A stretch of DNA of 64,000 nucleotides from Sphingomonas brevis (GTDB lineage Bacteria > Pseudomonadota > Alphaproteobacteria > Sphingomonadales > Sphingomonadaceae). Numbering within the stretch: the stretch's first letter is position 1; each line of letters begins with the position of its first letter. This document shows positions 44,042 to 52,612 of the stretch, piece by piece. The notes under the pieces were generated by a model that saw only the letters and a program-made list of their open reading frames with translations, did not search any database and had not been told where the DNA came from. Location: assembly GCF_023516505.1 (NCBI RefSeq), contig NZ_JAMGBB010000001.1, positions 868,001 through 932,000 of the forward strand, given 5' to 3'. A program made the translations under genes and the position numbers.

Positions 44042-45856
44042 CTACTTCACCCCGTGCATCAGATATTTGAGCGGCCAGCTGAGCAGTAGCAGCACCGCGC
44101 CGATGCCGACTGACCACCAGCCGATCGTGGTGAACACGCCGGCATAGGTGTTGAGGCTGACCTGCAGGTTGGTGACCTGTCCGCCGACGGTTTCGACCGA
44201 CGCGACCTGGGCAACGATTCCTCCGACATATTGCGCCATCGAGATCGACAGGAACCAGACGCCCATCATCATGCCGACGATCCGTGCGATCGACAGCTTG
44301 GTGATCATCGAGAGGCCGACCGGCGAGATGCACAGCTCTGCGACCGAGTGGATCAGGTAGAGACCCGCCAGCCACCATAGCGCGACCTTGAAGTCCGGAC
44401 CCGCGAACTGCGTGCCCCAGACCAGGAACAGGAAACCCGCTCCAACGCCCATCAGGGCCAGGCCGAACTTGATCGGGATCGGCGGTTCCAGGCCCCGCTT
44501 GGCGAGCGCGTTCCACATGATCGAGAAGAGCGGCGCCAGAAGTACGATAAAGATCGCATTGAAGAATTGGGTTTGGCCGGCGGAAATTGAGAACCCGCCG
44601 AGGACATGCAGGTCGGTGTTGCGATCAGCGAACAGCGTCAGCGACGACCCGGCTTGTTCGAACAGCGTCCAGAAGACGACGTTGAACACGATCAGCACCA
44701 TCGCCGCGACCATCATCTGAAACTCGGCCCGGCTGCCGTTCATGAAGGCCCAGATCAGGATGCCCGGAACCGACAGTGCGAAAGTGCCGAACAGGAATTT
44801 GCCCATGACGGAGAGACCGAGCAAATATTCGCCGATGCTATGCGCTTCAGCCGCCGACGCCGACGCATTCATCAGGTTGGTGAACAGGAAGTAGGCGATT
44901 GGCACAGACACCGCGGCGCCGATGTAAATGAACAGGTCCTTGGAGCTGTCCGCGCCTTCGGGACGCTCGCCATAGCCCGACAGGCGACCGCCATCGAACT
45001 GGATCAAGCTCCACGAGAAGAGCATGCCCGCGGCGGCAAGACCGAAGCCGGCCCACCAGCCGACCGCGTCGGCAAGGAACGGGCAAAGCAGCTGCGAGAA
45101 TAGCGAGCCGAGATTGATGCCCATGTAGAAGATGGTGAAGCCGGCGTCGCGGCGCCGGTCGTTCTTGTCGTAGAGCGAGCCGACCATCGTCGAGATGTTG
45201 GGCTTGAAGAAACCGTTGCCGATGCAGACCATCGACAGGCCGATCAGCATGATCATCACGAACAGCGGCGAACGATCGGCATCGGCCTGGAACGCGCCCT
45301 TGGCGAGCGTGCGCGACGTGCTGCCATCGCCATTCAATAAAGTGACGGTGCCGTCGTCATTGCCCTGGATCTTGAGGCGATCCTGGCCGGAAATGACGTA
45401 GCGGACCTCGTCGCCGGTCGATGTCGGCCGATCGACCGAATTTTCGACTACCACTTCATAACGCTGGCCGTCGATCACGGCATGCGGCTTGGCAGTCTCG
45501 CCGCCGAAGCAGAGGATGAAATAGCCGAGGCTCATCATGATCGCGCCAAACTTCACCGAGCGCTTGGAGCCGAGGTAGCGGTCAGCGATGAGGCCGCCGA
45601 TCAGCGGAGTGAGATAAACCAGCGCGGTGAAGCCGCCATAGAGGCCGTTGGTCGTCTGGTCGGAAAAGAGGAAATGCTTGGTGAGGTAGAGCGTCAGCAG
45701 GGCACGCATGCCGTAATAGCCGAAGCGCTCCCACATTTCGGTGGTGAACAGCCGGGCCAACTGACGCGGATGGCCGAACCATTCCGCCTTCCGGGCCGGG
45801 TTTTCGTGGCTGATATCCGGTTCGCGCGGATTATCCGCGGTCGGCGTGTCCACCAT
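44042..45856 (-). CDS. POT/PTR family proton-coupled oligopeptide transporter
   Basis: 604 residues, 14 predicted helices. The family proton-coupling motif appears as EMWERFGYYGMRALL in helix 1, and FYMGINLGSLFSQLLCPFLA is the PTR2 signature. An unusual ~70-residue hydrophilic insert (about 122-192, with VIDGQRYEVVVEN and GNDDGTVTLLNGDGS) lies between early helices and looks beta-rich. It imports di- and tripeptides. It heads the leftward operon with two amidohydrolases and the NnrU-like gene. Confidence 0.93.
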   Translation of the reverse strand: MVDTPTADNPREPDISHENPARKAEWFGHPRQLARLFTTEMWERFGYYGMRALLTLYLTKHFLFSDQTTNGLYGGFTALVYLTPLIGGLIADRYLGSKRSVKFGAIMMSLGYFILCFGGETAKPHAVIDGQRYEVVVENSVDRPTSTGDEVRYVISGQDRLKIQGNDDGTVTLLNGDGSTSRTLAKGAFQADADRSPLFVMIMLIGLSMVCIGNGFFKPNISTMVGSLYDKNDRRRDAGFTIFYMGINLGSLFSQLLCPFLADAVGWWAGFGLAAAGMLFSWSLIQFDGGRLSGYGERPEGADSSKDLFIYIGAAVSVPIAYFLFTNLMNASASAAEAHSIGEYLLGLSVMGKFLFGTFALSVPGILIWAFMNGSRAEFQMMVAAMVLIVFNVVFWTLFEQAGSSLTLFADRNTDLHVLGGFSISAGQTQFFNAIFIVLLAPLFSIMWNALAKRGLEPPIPIKFGLALMGVGAGFLFLVWGTQFAGPDFKVALWWLAGLYLIHSVAELCISPVGLSMITKLSIARIVGMMMGVWFLSISMAQYVGGIVAQVASVETVGGQVTNLQVSLNTYAGVFTTIGWWSVGIGAVLLLLSWPLKYLMHGVK

Positions 45857-45988
45857 CTTGTACGTCTCCCCTAGGAACTATTGCAGGCCGTCTTGTCGCG
45901 GCCGGTTGGATTTGGGCGGCACCCTAGCGACCAAAACGCACTTGTGAAGCCGATTGTTGCCAACGGGTTGCATGGCTATGCGAACAAT

Positions 45989-46579
45989 ATGGCCCTCAAT
46001 GATACTTCCTCTGCCCTGTCGCTCCTGCAAACCCGCCGTTCGGGAAAGCCGCGCGACCTGATCGCACCGGGACCTTCCGACGTCGAACTGACGCAAATCC
46101 TCAACATTGCCGCGCGCATCCCGGATCACGGCAAGCTCGCTCCCTGGCGCTTCGTGATTGTCAGGCCGGATCAGCGCGCGGCGCTTGCGAGGCTGCTCTA
46201 CCAAGCCCTGCCGGAGTTCGATCCGGGAGCTGCCGAGGCGCACTATGCCAAGGAACTCGAATTCGCCCACCAGGCGCCGGTCATGGTCGCGCTAGTCTCC
46301 GCGCCGGTCGCGGATCACAAGATCCCGGTTTGGGAGCAGGAATTAAGCTGCGGCGCGGCCGGAATGAACTTGCTCCATGCCGCCACTGCGCTTGGCTATG
46401 CCGCCGGCTGGATTACCGGCTGGCGGGCCTATTCGCCGCGGGTTTCGGCAAGCTTCTGCGAGGAAGGCGAACGGATCGCCGGCTTCATCTTCATCGGCAC
46501 GCCGCAAAGCCCACTTGAAGAGCGGCCGCGTCCCGACCTGACCCAGTTGGTCCGGGACTGGCAACCGTCGGAAAAGTAA
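45989..46579 (+). CDS. Nitroreductase family protein
   Basis: 196 residues from ATG 45989; the frame opens at 45881 but the extra part overlaps the promoter zone of the transporter gene. The FMN-binding start LLQTRRSGKPRDL and IAARIPDHGKLAPWRFVIV match the YdjA-like branch, as does GAAGMNLLHAATALGYAAGWITGW. These small flavoproteins reduce nitro compounds or quinones with NAD(P)H; the natural substrate is usually unknown. It is divergent from the peptide transporter and lies 34 bases before the GntR gene. Confidence 0.9.
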   Translation: MALNDTSSALSLLQTRRSGKPRDLIAPGPSDVELTQILNIAARIPDHGKLAPWRFVIVRPDQRAALARLLYQALPEFDPGAAEAHYAKELEFAHQAPVMVALVSAPVADHKIPVWEQELSCGAAGMNLLHAATALGYAAGWITGWRAYSPRVSASFCEEGERIAGFIFIGTPQSPLEERPRPDLTQLVRDWQPSEK

Positions 46580-46613
46580 TTGAACTTTATCCGCTTTGCT
46601 GTATTGTCACAGC
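46580..46613 (+). promoter_or_regulatory. Promoter with inverted repeat before the GntR gene
   Basis: TTGAAC (46580-46585), a 16-base spacer and TATTGT (46602-46607) form a plausible promoter. GCTGT (46598-46602) and ACAGC (46609-46613) form an inverted repeat over the -10 and start point. Transcription from this promoter would begin at or next to the ATG at 46614, giving a leaderless mRNA. The repeat would suit autorepression by the encoded regulator. Confidence 0.4.
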
Positions 46614-46964
46614 ATGACGCTTCGTTCTTCCCATGAAAAGCCAGTTTACGTCCGCCTCCGGGATGTAATTGCAGACGCAATTCTCGCCGGCCGCTACGGC
46701 GATGGCGATCCCCTGCCCTCGGTCCGCGCCCTTGCCGCCGAACAAGGTGCCAACCCGCTCACCGTGGCCAAGGCCTACCAGGGATTTCAGGATGAAGGCT
46801 TCGTGGTCGTCAAGCGCGGTGTCGGCATGTTCGTCGCGCCGGGCGCACAGGCCCGCCTGCGCAGTGTGCAGCGCACGGACTTCATCGCCAATGAATGGCC
46901 GTCGATCCGCGACCGCATGGCGCGGCTGGGAATCGATCCGGCGGAACTGTTCCAGCGCGCCTAG
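46614..46964 (+). CDS. GntR family transcriptional regulator (YtrA-like)
   Basis: 116 residues from ATG 46614. The winged helix-turn-helix is clear: PVYVRLRDVIADAILAGRYGDGDPLPSVRALAAEQG, then NPLTVAKAYQGFQDEGFVVVKRGVGMFV. Only about 40 residues follow, too few for a FadR or MocR ligand domain, which is the YtrA-type layout. Its targets probably include its own promoter. It ends 4 bases inside the convergent acyl-CoA dehydrogenase gene. An upstream in-frame ATG at 46596 is less likely. Confidence 0.88.
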   Translation: MTLRSSHEKPVYVRLRDVIADAILAGRYGDGDPLPSVRALAAEQGANPLTVAKAYQGFQDEGFVVVKRGVGMFVAPGAQARLRSVQRTDFIANEWPSIRDRMARLGIDPAELFQRA

Positions 46965-48619
46965 GCGAGCGCTTCGGCCGGGACTGCATAAAGCAGGGCC
47001 GCGCCGGATTCAGCGGCCGCCCCCAACCCCAGCGCCTCAGGCACCACGCTTGCCAGGAAATAGCTGGCGGCTGCCCGGGTCTGGTCATCGGCCCCTCCGC
47101 TCCGTGCCATGCGCTCCAATAGCCAACCGGCGGCCATCACCGACACCATGGTCAGGAAGGGATAGCTGCCGGCAAGCCGATCGTCGGGCGGGGATGCCCG
47201 CAAGGTTGCCGCCGCGACCTCGACTGCATCCGTCAGCGCGATCAGGCGCGAATCCTGCGTTTCGGCCTCGATGTCGGCAATCAGCCCGTCGAACGCCAGG
47301 CCGCCGTCGAGGCCGAGCTTGCGTCCGACAAGGTCGGCGGCCTGAATGCCGTTCGTGCCCTCGTAGATCGAGGCAATGCGAGCATCCCTGAGGTGCTGAG
47401 CCGCACCGGTCTCCTCGATATAGCCCATGCCGCCATGGACCTGGATGCCGAGGCTTGCGACCTCGATGCCGATATCCGTGCACCAGGCCTTGACCAGCGG
47501 CGTCAACACTTCGGCACGAAGGCCGGCTCCGGCGTCGCCGCGCGCCGCCCGGTCGACCTGCCCGAAGGCATAATAGGCCAACGCCCGCGCGCCCATGGTC
47601 AGCGCCCGCATCCTGAGCAGCATTCGCCGAACGTCGGGATGCTCGGCGATCGGCACCGGTAGCCGGTTGCGCTGCCCCTGCTTGCGCTCGGTAGCATAGG
47701 CGACGGCGCGCTGCGTCGCCCGCTCGGCGATTCCGACGCCCTGCAGGCCGACATTCAGCCGCGCATTGTTCATCATCGTGAACATAGCGGCCATGCCGCC
47801 ATGTTCCGGGCCGATCAGCCAGCCGATCGCTCCGTCATGGTCGCCATAGCTCATCACGCAGGTCGGCGAGGCATGGATGCCGAGCTTATGCTCGATCGAT
47901 ACGCAGCGAAGGTCGTTGGCACTGCCGTTGGGCAGGATCTTTGGCACCAGGAATAGCGAAATGCCGCGCGTGCCTTCCGGCGCGCCCTGGGTCCGCGCCA
48001 GCACCATGTGGACGATCTGGTCGCTGAGGTCGTGCTCGCCATAGGTGATGAAGATCTTGGTGCCCTTGATCCGCCAGCTGCCGTCATTGTTGGGCTCGGC
48101 GCGGGTCTTGAGCGCGCCGACATCGCTGCCGGCCTGCGGCTCGGTCAGGTTCATCGTCGCCGGCCATTCGCCCGATACGATCTTGGGCAGATAATCGCGC
48201 TTCAAATCGTCCGAACCATGCCGTTCGATCGCTTCGATCGCGCCCATCGACAGCATTGGGCAGAGCGCGAAGCCGACATTGGCCGCGTTGAGATTGTCCA
48301 TCAGCGCTGCTGACAGCACGAACGGCAGGCCCTGCCCCCCATGCTCCTCCGGCGCGGCGAGGCTCATCCAGCCACCCTCGACGAAGCTCGACCAGGCCTC
48401 GCGAAATCCGGCCGGCATCGTCACCGCGCCATTGTTCCAGCGCGCGCCGACCGTATCGCCCGTTCTCAAGAGCGGGGCGAACTCCCCCTCGGCCAATGCC
48501 GCCGCGCCCTCCAGTACCGCGTCGACCATGTCCGCTTCCGGACCGCCGTCGAGCTCGTGAATTCCGACGACGGCGTCCAGAATGAGCCGCTGATTGGAAA
48601 CCGGTGCTCGGTAGGACAT
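46961..48619 (-). CDS. Acyl-CoA dehydrogenase family protein
   Basis: 552 residues, longer than short-chain enzymes and typical of the branch with an extra C-terminal helical domain (which includes DmdC-type 3-methylmercaptopropionyl-CoA dehydrogenases). FAD/substrate motifs: TMNLTEPQAGSDVGALKTRA and KIFITYGEHDL. The catalytic Glu is probably in RDARIASIYEGTNGIQA. It performs alpha,beta-dehydrogenation of an acyl-CoA. The ATG has GGGAG six bases upstream. It is divergent from tsaC and convergent with the GntR gene. Chain specificity is unknown. Confidence 0.9.
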   Translation of the reverse strand: MSYRAPVSNQRLILDAVVGIHELDGGPEADMVDAVLEGAAALAEGEFAPLLRTGDTVGARWNNGAVTMPAGFREAWSSFVEGGWMSLAAPEEHGGQGLPFVLSAALMDNLNAANVGFALCPMLSMGAIEAIERHGSDDLKRDYLPKIVSGEWPATMNLTEPQAGSDVGALKTRAEPNNDGSWRIKGTKIFITYGEHDLSDQIVHMVLARTQGAPEGTRGISLFLVPKILPNGSANDLRCVSIEHKLGIHASPTCVMSYGDHDGAIGWLIGPEHGGMAAMFTMMNNARLNVGLQGVGIAERATQRAVAYATERKQGQRNRLPVPIAEHPDVRRMLLRMRALTMGARALAYYAFGQVDRAARGDAGAGLRAEVLTPLVKAWCTDIGIEVASLGIQVHGGMGYIEETGAAQHLRDARIASIYEGTNGIQAADLVGRKLGLDGGLAFDGLIADIEAETQDSRLIALTDAVEVAAATLRASPPDDRLAGSYPFLTMVSVMAAGWLLERMARSGGADDQTRAAASYFLASVVPEALGLGAAAESGAALLYAVPAEALA

Positions 48620-48665
48620 GGCGGCTCCCTTGATGATCGCGCCCTTCGCCTATAGCGGCAGCGCA

Positions 48666-49583
48666 ATGGTGCAGACCACCCGCATAATGGTCCTCGACGA
48701 CGAGGCGATTGCCGAAGCCACACTATTGGTGCTGGCAGGCGAGCCCGTCGCGGTACCGACGGAGACGGTCTATGGTCTTGCCGCCGACGCGACCGACGCC
48801 GAAGCGGTCGCTCGCATCTACGCCGCGAAGGGCCGGCCAAGCTTCAATCCGCTGATCGTCCATGTACCCAACCTGGCCGAGGCCGAGAAGATCGGGCGTT
48901 TCGACAAGCTCGCACGGGATTTGGCCGAGCAGCATTGGCCCGGGCCCCTGACGCTTGTGGTGCCGCTTCAGGAGGGTGCCGGCATCGCCTCGATCGTTAC
49001 CGCGGGCCTGCCGACCATCGCCCTTCGTGTTCCGGCTCACCCGGCAATGCAGGCTTTGCTAAGAGCTACCGGGCGGCCGCTGGCGGCACCGTCAGCCAAC
49101 GCCAGCGGACGGATCAGCCCGACACGAGCAAGCCATGTGCTGGCCTCGCTCAATGGCAGAATTCCGCTGGTGATCGATGGCGGCGCGACGCAGCGCGGAA
49201 TTGAGTCGACGATCGTCGCGGTTACCGACGGAAGAGCTCGTCTTTTGCGGCGGGGACCAATTGAGGTCGATGGAGCGGAACAACTTGCGTCGAACGAGAT
49301 CGAAGCCCCCGGACAGCTCGCCAGCCATTATGCCCCGAACAAGCCGCTGCGCCTGGACGCTACCGAGGCCGGTGACGACGAATATCTGATCGGATTCGGC
49401 CCGACCGAAGGCGATGCAAACTTAAGCCAGGCAGGCGACCTCATCGAAGCGGCGGCGCGCCTGTTCGACCTGCTTCACCAGGCGGACGCCGCGCCGCAGC
49501 CACGCATCGCGATTGCGCCAATTCCCGGAGAGGGCATCGCCGCCGCCATCCGGGATAGGCTGAAGAGGGCGGCGGCGAACTGA
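48666..49583 (+). CDS. tsaC: L-threonylcarbamoyladenylate synthase (Sua5/TsaC)
   Basis: 305 residues. The YrdC domain has VAVPTETVYGLAADATD, KGRPSFNPLIVHV, and PSANASGRISPT. The C-terminal Sua5 domain follows an APGQLASHYAPNKPLRL linker. It makes threonylcarbamoyl-AMP from threonine, bicarbonate and ATP for the t6A37 modification of ANN-decoding tRNAs. ATG 48666 was chosen over 48618 because the latter overlaps the divergent gene's start; ATG 48687 is another option. Full-length Sua5 form rather than short TsaC. Confidence 0.93.
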   Translation: MVQTTRIMVLDDEAIAEATLLVLAGEPVAVPTETVYGLAADATDAEAVARIYAAKGRPSFNPLIVHVPNLAEAEKIGRFDKLARDLAEQHWPGPLTLVVPLQEGAGIASIVTAGLPTIALRVPAHPAMQALLRATGRPLAAPSANASGRISPTRASHVLASLNGRIPLVIDGGATQRGIESTIVAVTDGRARLLRRGPIEVDGAEQLASNEIEAPGQLASHYAPNKPLRLDATEAGDDEYLIGFGPTEGDANLSQAGDLIEAAARLFDLLHQADAAPQPRIAIAPIPGEGIAAAIRDRLKRAAAN

Positions 49584-49664
49584 AGCATAAACATAGTCTA
49601 GTCCGCAATTTGCGCTTGCCGGTGGAGTAAAATTGCTCAATTGGCGACGTAAGGGGGAAGTTTC

Positions 49665-50081
49665 ATGACTCGAGTTTTAGTCGCCCTGGCGTTGGCGGCG
49701 CTTTGCGCGCCTGTGGCTGCGCAGGAAAGTCCAAATACTCTGACACACGGCATGGTCCAGATGACCTTGCATGTCGGCCAAACCACGAGAGCAGAGGTGC
49801 TTGAGACGTTTGGCGGGCCGAACGTCACAACACTAGACGGCGATGGTCGCGAGGTCTGGATGTATGACCGATTCGCAACTGTTAGCGCTACCAAGGATTC
49901 CGGCTTCCGTATCGGCATCCTTGGCGGCGTTGGTGGCGATAACGCTATTGGAGGAGCGGGATTGGGTTTTGGAAAATCAAAGTCCAAATCTTCCACTTCC
50001 ACTCGCTCGATGACGCTTATTCTGAAGTTTGGACCAGATGGTCGATTAGTAGACTTCAAGAGCCGAAGCAGCTCTTTCTAA
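49665..50081 (+). CDS. Secreted BamE/SmpA-like small protein
   Basis: 138 residues. A signal peptide ends at CAPVAAQE. The mature part has VGQTTRAEVLETFGGPNVTTL, REVWMYDRF and MTLILKFGPDGRLVDF, the helix-helix-strand pattern of the BamE/SmpA-OmlA fold, with a glycine- and serine-rich insert (GGVGGDNAIGGAGLGFGKSKSKSS). A strong AAGGGGG ribosome binding site precedes it. Base composition is clearly lower in GC than both neighbours. Probably co-transcribed with the next gene (15-base gap). Role unknown; an envelope function is inferred. Confidence 0.75.
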   Translation: MTRVLVALALAALCAPVAAQESPNTLTHGMVQMTLHVGQTTRAEVLETFGGPNVTTLDGDGREVWMYDRFATVSATKDSGFRIGILGGVGGDNAIGGAGLGFGKSKSKSSTSTRSMTLILKFGPDGRLVDFKSRSSSF

Positions 50082-50096
50082 ATACGGGGAACAAAA

Positions 50097-50720
50097 ATGC
50101 GTTCGATTGGCGTTGGCATGGCCGTAATTGCGAGCCTTGTCGCATATCCGGCACATGCGGGAAAAAAGCCTGAAGTCTCTGGCCTTGCTCTGCAACAGAT
50201 CCAATCTCGAGACTACGAGGTCGGTAAGGAAATTAGCTTTCCAGCGGTGATGACGGTTCTCCAGGATTCCGGATATCGCATCCAAGAAGCAGATAAGGAT
50301 ACGGGACTTGTTGTTGGCGTTGCCTCAACTAAATCTGCGACGACTTACAATATTATTTGGGGCTTTGGAAAGAAGAAGAAAACCCCGGTCGTGTCTGCAT
50401 TTGTTGAGGACAGGGGGCGTGGATCACGTATCCGCCTGAATTTTGTGCTTACGACTACCAAAAGCCGGATTTATGGAGTCGGTTCATCTGACGAGGAGCC
50501 AATCGTAGATCCAGCAATCTATCGAGATGCATTTGAGCGCATCGAAAAGGAAATTTTTGTGCGGCAGGCAATGAACGCTCCCGCGCCCAGGCCTATTTCA
50601 CAAGTACCGACAGCCACGGCCGATGCGGCAGCCACTGCGACACCCGCAGCAGCCAAACCGGCCGGCCTAACGCCTGACCCGGTCGACTTGCCGTCTCCCC
50701 TGAAGTCTGACCCTAAGTAG
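50097..50720 (+). CDS. Secreted hypothetical protein
   Basis: 207 residues with a signal peptide ending YPAHAGKK. The segment RDYEVGKEISFPAVMTVLQDSGYRIQEADKDTGLVVG resembles a pattern seen in several envelope lipoproteins of unknown function, and ISLNFVLTT-like strands follow. The last ~45 residues are Ala/Pro/Thr-rich and probably disordered. There is no lipobox. GC content is low like the preceding gene, with which it forms a pair. No firm family assignment. Confidence 0.7.
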   Translation: MRSIGVGMAVIASLVAYPAHAGKKPEVSGLALQQIQSRDYEVGKEISFPAVMTVLQDSGYRIQEADKDTGLVVGVASTKSATTYNIIWGFGKKKKTPVVSAFVEDRGRGSRIRLNFVLTTTKSRIYGVGSSDEEPIVDPAIYRDAFERIEKEIFVRQAMNAPAPRPISQVPTATADAAATATPAAAKPAGLTPDPVDLPSPLKSDPK

Positions 50721-50743
50721 ACGCAATTCTCCGCCGGATACGG

Positions 50744-51289
50744 CTAGACAGTTGCTCCGCTCTTAACTCTCGCCTGGAAGCTCTTCCTCAGCTTCGCCAG
50801 CTTGGGCGGGATGACGGCAATGCAATAGCTATTGCTCTGGCCCTCGCCGGCCCAATAATCCTGGTGATAATCCTCCGCCGGATACCAGTCACCCAGCGGC
50901 TCGACGGTCGTCACAACCTTGCCGTCATTGGCCTCGTTGGCCCGGGCAATCGCCGCCTTGGCCGCTTCTCGCTGCGCGTCGTCGATCGGAAAGATCGCCG
51001 ACCGGTACTGGGTACCGATGTCGTTCCCTTGCCGATTGAGCTGGGTCGGATCATGCGTGGCGAAGAAGATATCGAGCAGGTCGTCGTAGCGCAGCTGGTC
51101 GGGGTCGAAGGTGATACGGATCGCCTCGGCATGACCGGTATCGCCCCCGCAAACCTGCTTGTAGGTTGGATTGCTGACGTTGCCGCCGGTGTAACCGCTT
51201 TCGACCGTTTTGACGCCGATAACGTCGAGGAACACCGCCTCGGTGCACCAGAAACATCCGCCCGCAAGAACCGCGACTTCGTCGGCCAT
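50744..51289 (-). CDS. msrA: Peptide-methionine (S)-S-oxide reductase
   Basis: 181 residues. The catalytic motif GGCFWC puts the nucleophile at Cys12. Other family blocks are VESGYTGGNVSNPTYKQVCGGDTGHAEAIR, read as consecutive substrate-pocket strands, and YHQDYWAGEG. It reduces S-epimers of methionine sulfoxide using thioredoxin. ATG 51289 was chosen over TTG 51295 because AGGAGG lies seven bases before the ATG. It is convergent with the low-GC pair. Confidence 0.95.
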   Translation of the reverse strand: MADEVAVLAGGCFWCTEAVFLDVIGVKTVESGYTGGNVSNPTYKQVCGGDTGHAEAIRITFDPDQLRYDDLLDIFFATHDPTQLNRQGNDIGTQYRSAIFPIDDAQREAAKAAIARANEANDGKVVTTVEPLGDWYPAEDYHQDYWAGEGQSNSYCIAVIPPKLAKLRKSFQARVKSGATV

Positions 51290-51362
51290 GATCAATCCTC
51301 CTTGGGTGAAGGCCCTAGGTAGGAACGGCGCCGTAATTCTTGAAGGGCCGAAGCCCCAGGCC

Positions 51363-52067
51363 CTAGTTTTTGATGCTGGCCTTGAGCGTCGCCATTTCGA
51401 GGCGCTTGCCGACCCATTCGGCCAGTTCCTCGAACTTCAGCGGCTGGTCGAACACGATCCCCGCCTTGCGGTCAGAGAACCAGCGGATCTCGCCGCGCAC
51501 CGGGCGCAGGCTTTCGACTACCACCACGACTTTCTTGCCGAGGCAATATTCCTCGATCGGCTCAACTTTCATCCCGCCGAGCGAAATGTCGTGGACGTCG
51601 ACCGTGTAATAGCTGCTTTCGAGCTTGACGTTGGCCTTGCAGTTGACTTCCAGCCGGGGCGGCCGCGGCCGGAAGCCGTGGCGCTGCTTACGGCCGGCAA
51701 GAAGCTCGCCAAGGTCGATATTCTGTTCGAACTTGAAGCCGGCTGTGCCCTCGCGGATCCACACGACGGTCGAGGGAACCTTTTGCGAGGAAATCTCGAT
51801 CAGCATCTCTTCCCCGACAGTCACAACATGCCCGACCTCTGCCATCAGGCCGCCGGCGGACACGTTGCGAACGCGGATCAGCTGTTCGCGTCCCGACTTG
51901 TCCGTCAGCTTGGCGACGCGCAGCATGGCGATCATCCGTTCGTCGGACCGACGCTCGGAGGGCCGCGGAACCGCGGTGCTCAGGGAAAAGGTGGTCGACT
52001 CGAAGGCGATATCGTCTTCGCCCAGCGGCCGCTGGGTCTGCTTACGCCGGATGAGTGAACCAAACAT
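51363..52067 (-). CDS. Tandem PilZ domain protein (c-di-GMP effector)
   Basis: 234 residues from ATG 52067, which has GGAG ten bases upstream; ATG 52115 is an in-frame alternative. Two PilZ domains are visible. The first has the RxxxR motif as RSDER and N-x-S-x-x-G as NVSAGG. The second has D-x-S-x-x-G as DISLGG but its arginines (RPRPPR) do not have the exact RxxxR spacing. No other domain or membrane segment is present. It is divergent from a response regulator-EAL operon, so the three genes probably form one c-di-GMP signalling module. Confidence 0.88.
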   Translation of the reverse strand: MFGSLIRRKQTQRPLGEDDIAFESTTFSLSTAVPRPSERRSDERMIAMLRVAKLTDKSGREQLIRVRNVSAGGLMAEVGHVVTVGEEMLIEISSQKVPSTVVWIREGTAGFKFEQNIDLGELLAGRKQRHGFRPRPPRLEVNCKANVKLESSYYTVDVHDISLGGMKVEPIEEYCLGKKVVVVVESLRPVRGEIRWFSDRKAGIVFDQPLKFEELAEWVGKRLEMATLKASIKN

Positions 52068-52222
52068 GCGGAGGCGTCTCCCAATGCGAAGGAAAATCGC
52101 GCCAAACCGGGACATTAGGAGTAATGAGGTTAAAATCCCGTTTCACGCGTTTGACGCCCGCCCCTAAAACTGATGAGGTCGAAAGAACCGCGGGGGCGAG
52201 AGAGCGTGGGAGACCGTCTTAC

Positions 52223-52612
52223 ATGGCATTGCCGAGGCTGCTTTTGATTGACGATGAGCCGGCCTTGGCCGCGTTTGTCGCGAAAGCGGCTGATCTTTGC
52301 GGCTTCGATCCGGTCATTACCAATGAGGACGGCGAGTTTCGGGACAGCTTTCGCTCGTATCGCCCGCAGATGGTGGTGCTCGATCTCGGCATGCCGGGAA
52401 TGGACGGGGTCGAGCTATTGCGTTTCCTCGCCTCGGAGGGATTTGAAGAACCGGTGCTGATCATCTCCGGGTTCGACCGCCGAGTGCTCGACAGCGCCTT
52501 TCGCCTGGGAGAAGCCCTCGGCCTGCAAATGGTCGGCCCGTTGGAAAAGCCCGCCCGCCTGGAAGAGCTTGAGGACATCCTAATTCAGGTGAGGCCATCG
52601 CTGGTGCCATGA
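52223..52612 (+). CDS. Single-domain response regulator
   Basis: 129 residues from ATG 52223 (GGGAGA upstream). All receiver residues are present: the acidic pair in LLLIDDEP, the phospho-acceptor Asp in VVLDLGMPGMDG, Ser in LIISGFD and Lys in GPLEKPARLEEL. There is no output domain. Its stop overlaps the start of the EAL gene by 4 bases, so it probably controls that phosphodiesterase directly or through a shared histidine kinase. No kinase gene is in the neighbourhood. Confidence 0.9.
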   Translation: MALPRLLLIDDEPALAAFVAKAADLCGFDPVITNEDGEFRDSFRSYRPQMVVLDLGMPGMDGVELLRFLASEGFEEPVLIISGFDRRVLDSAFRLGEALGLQMVGPLEKPARLEELEDILIQVRPSLVP

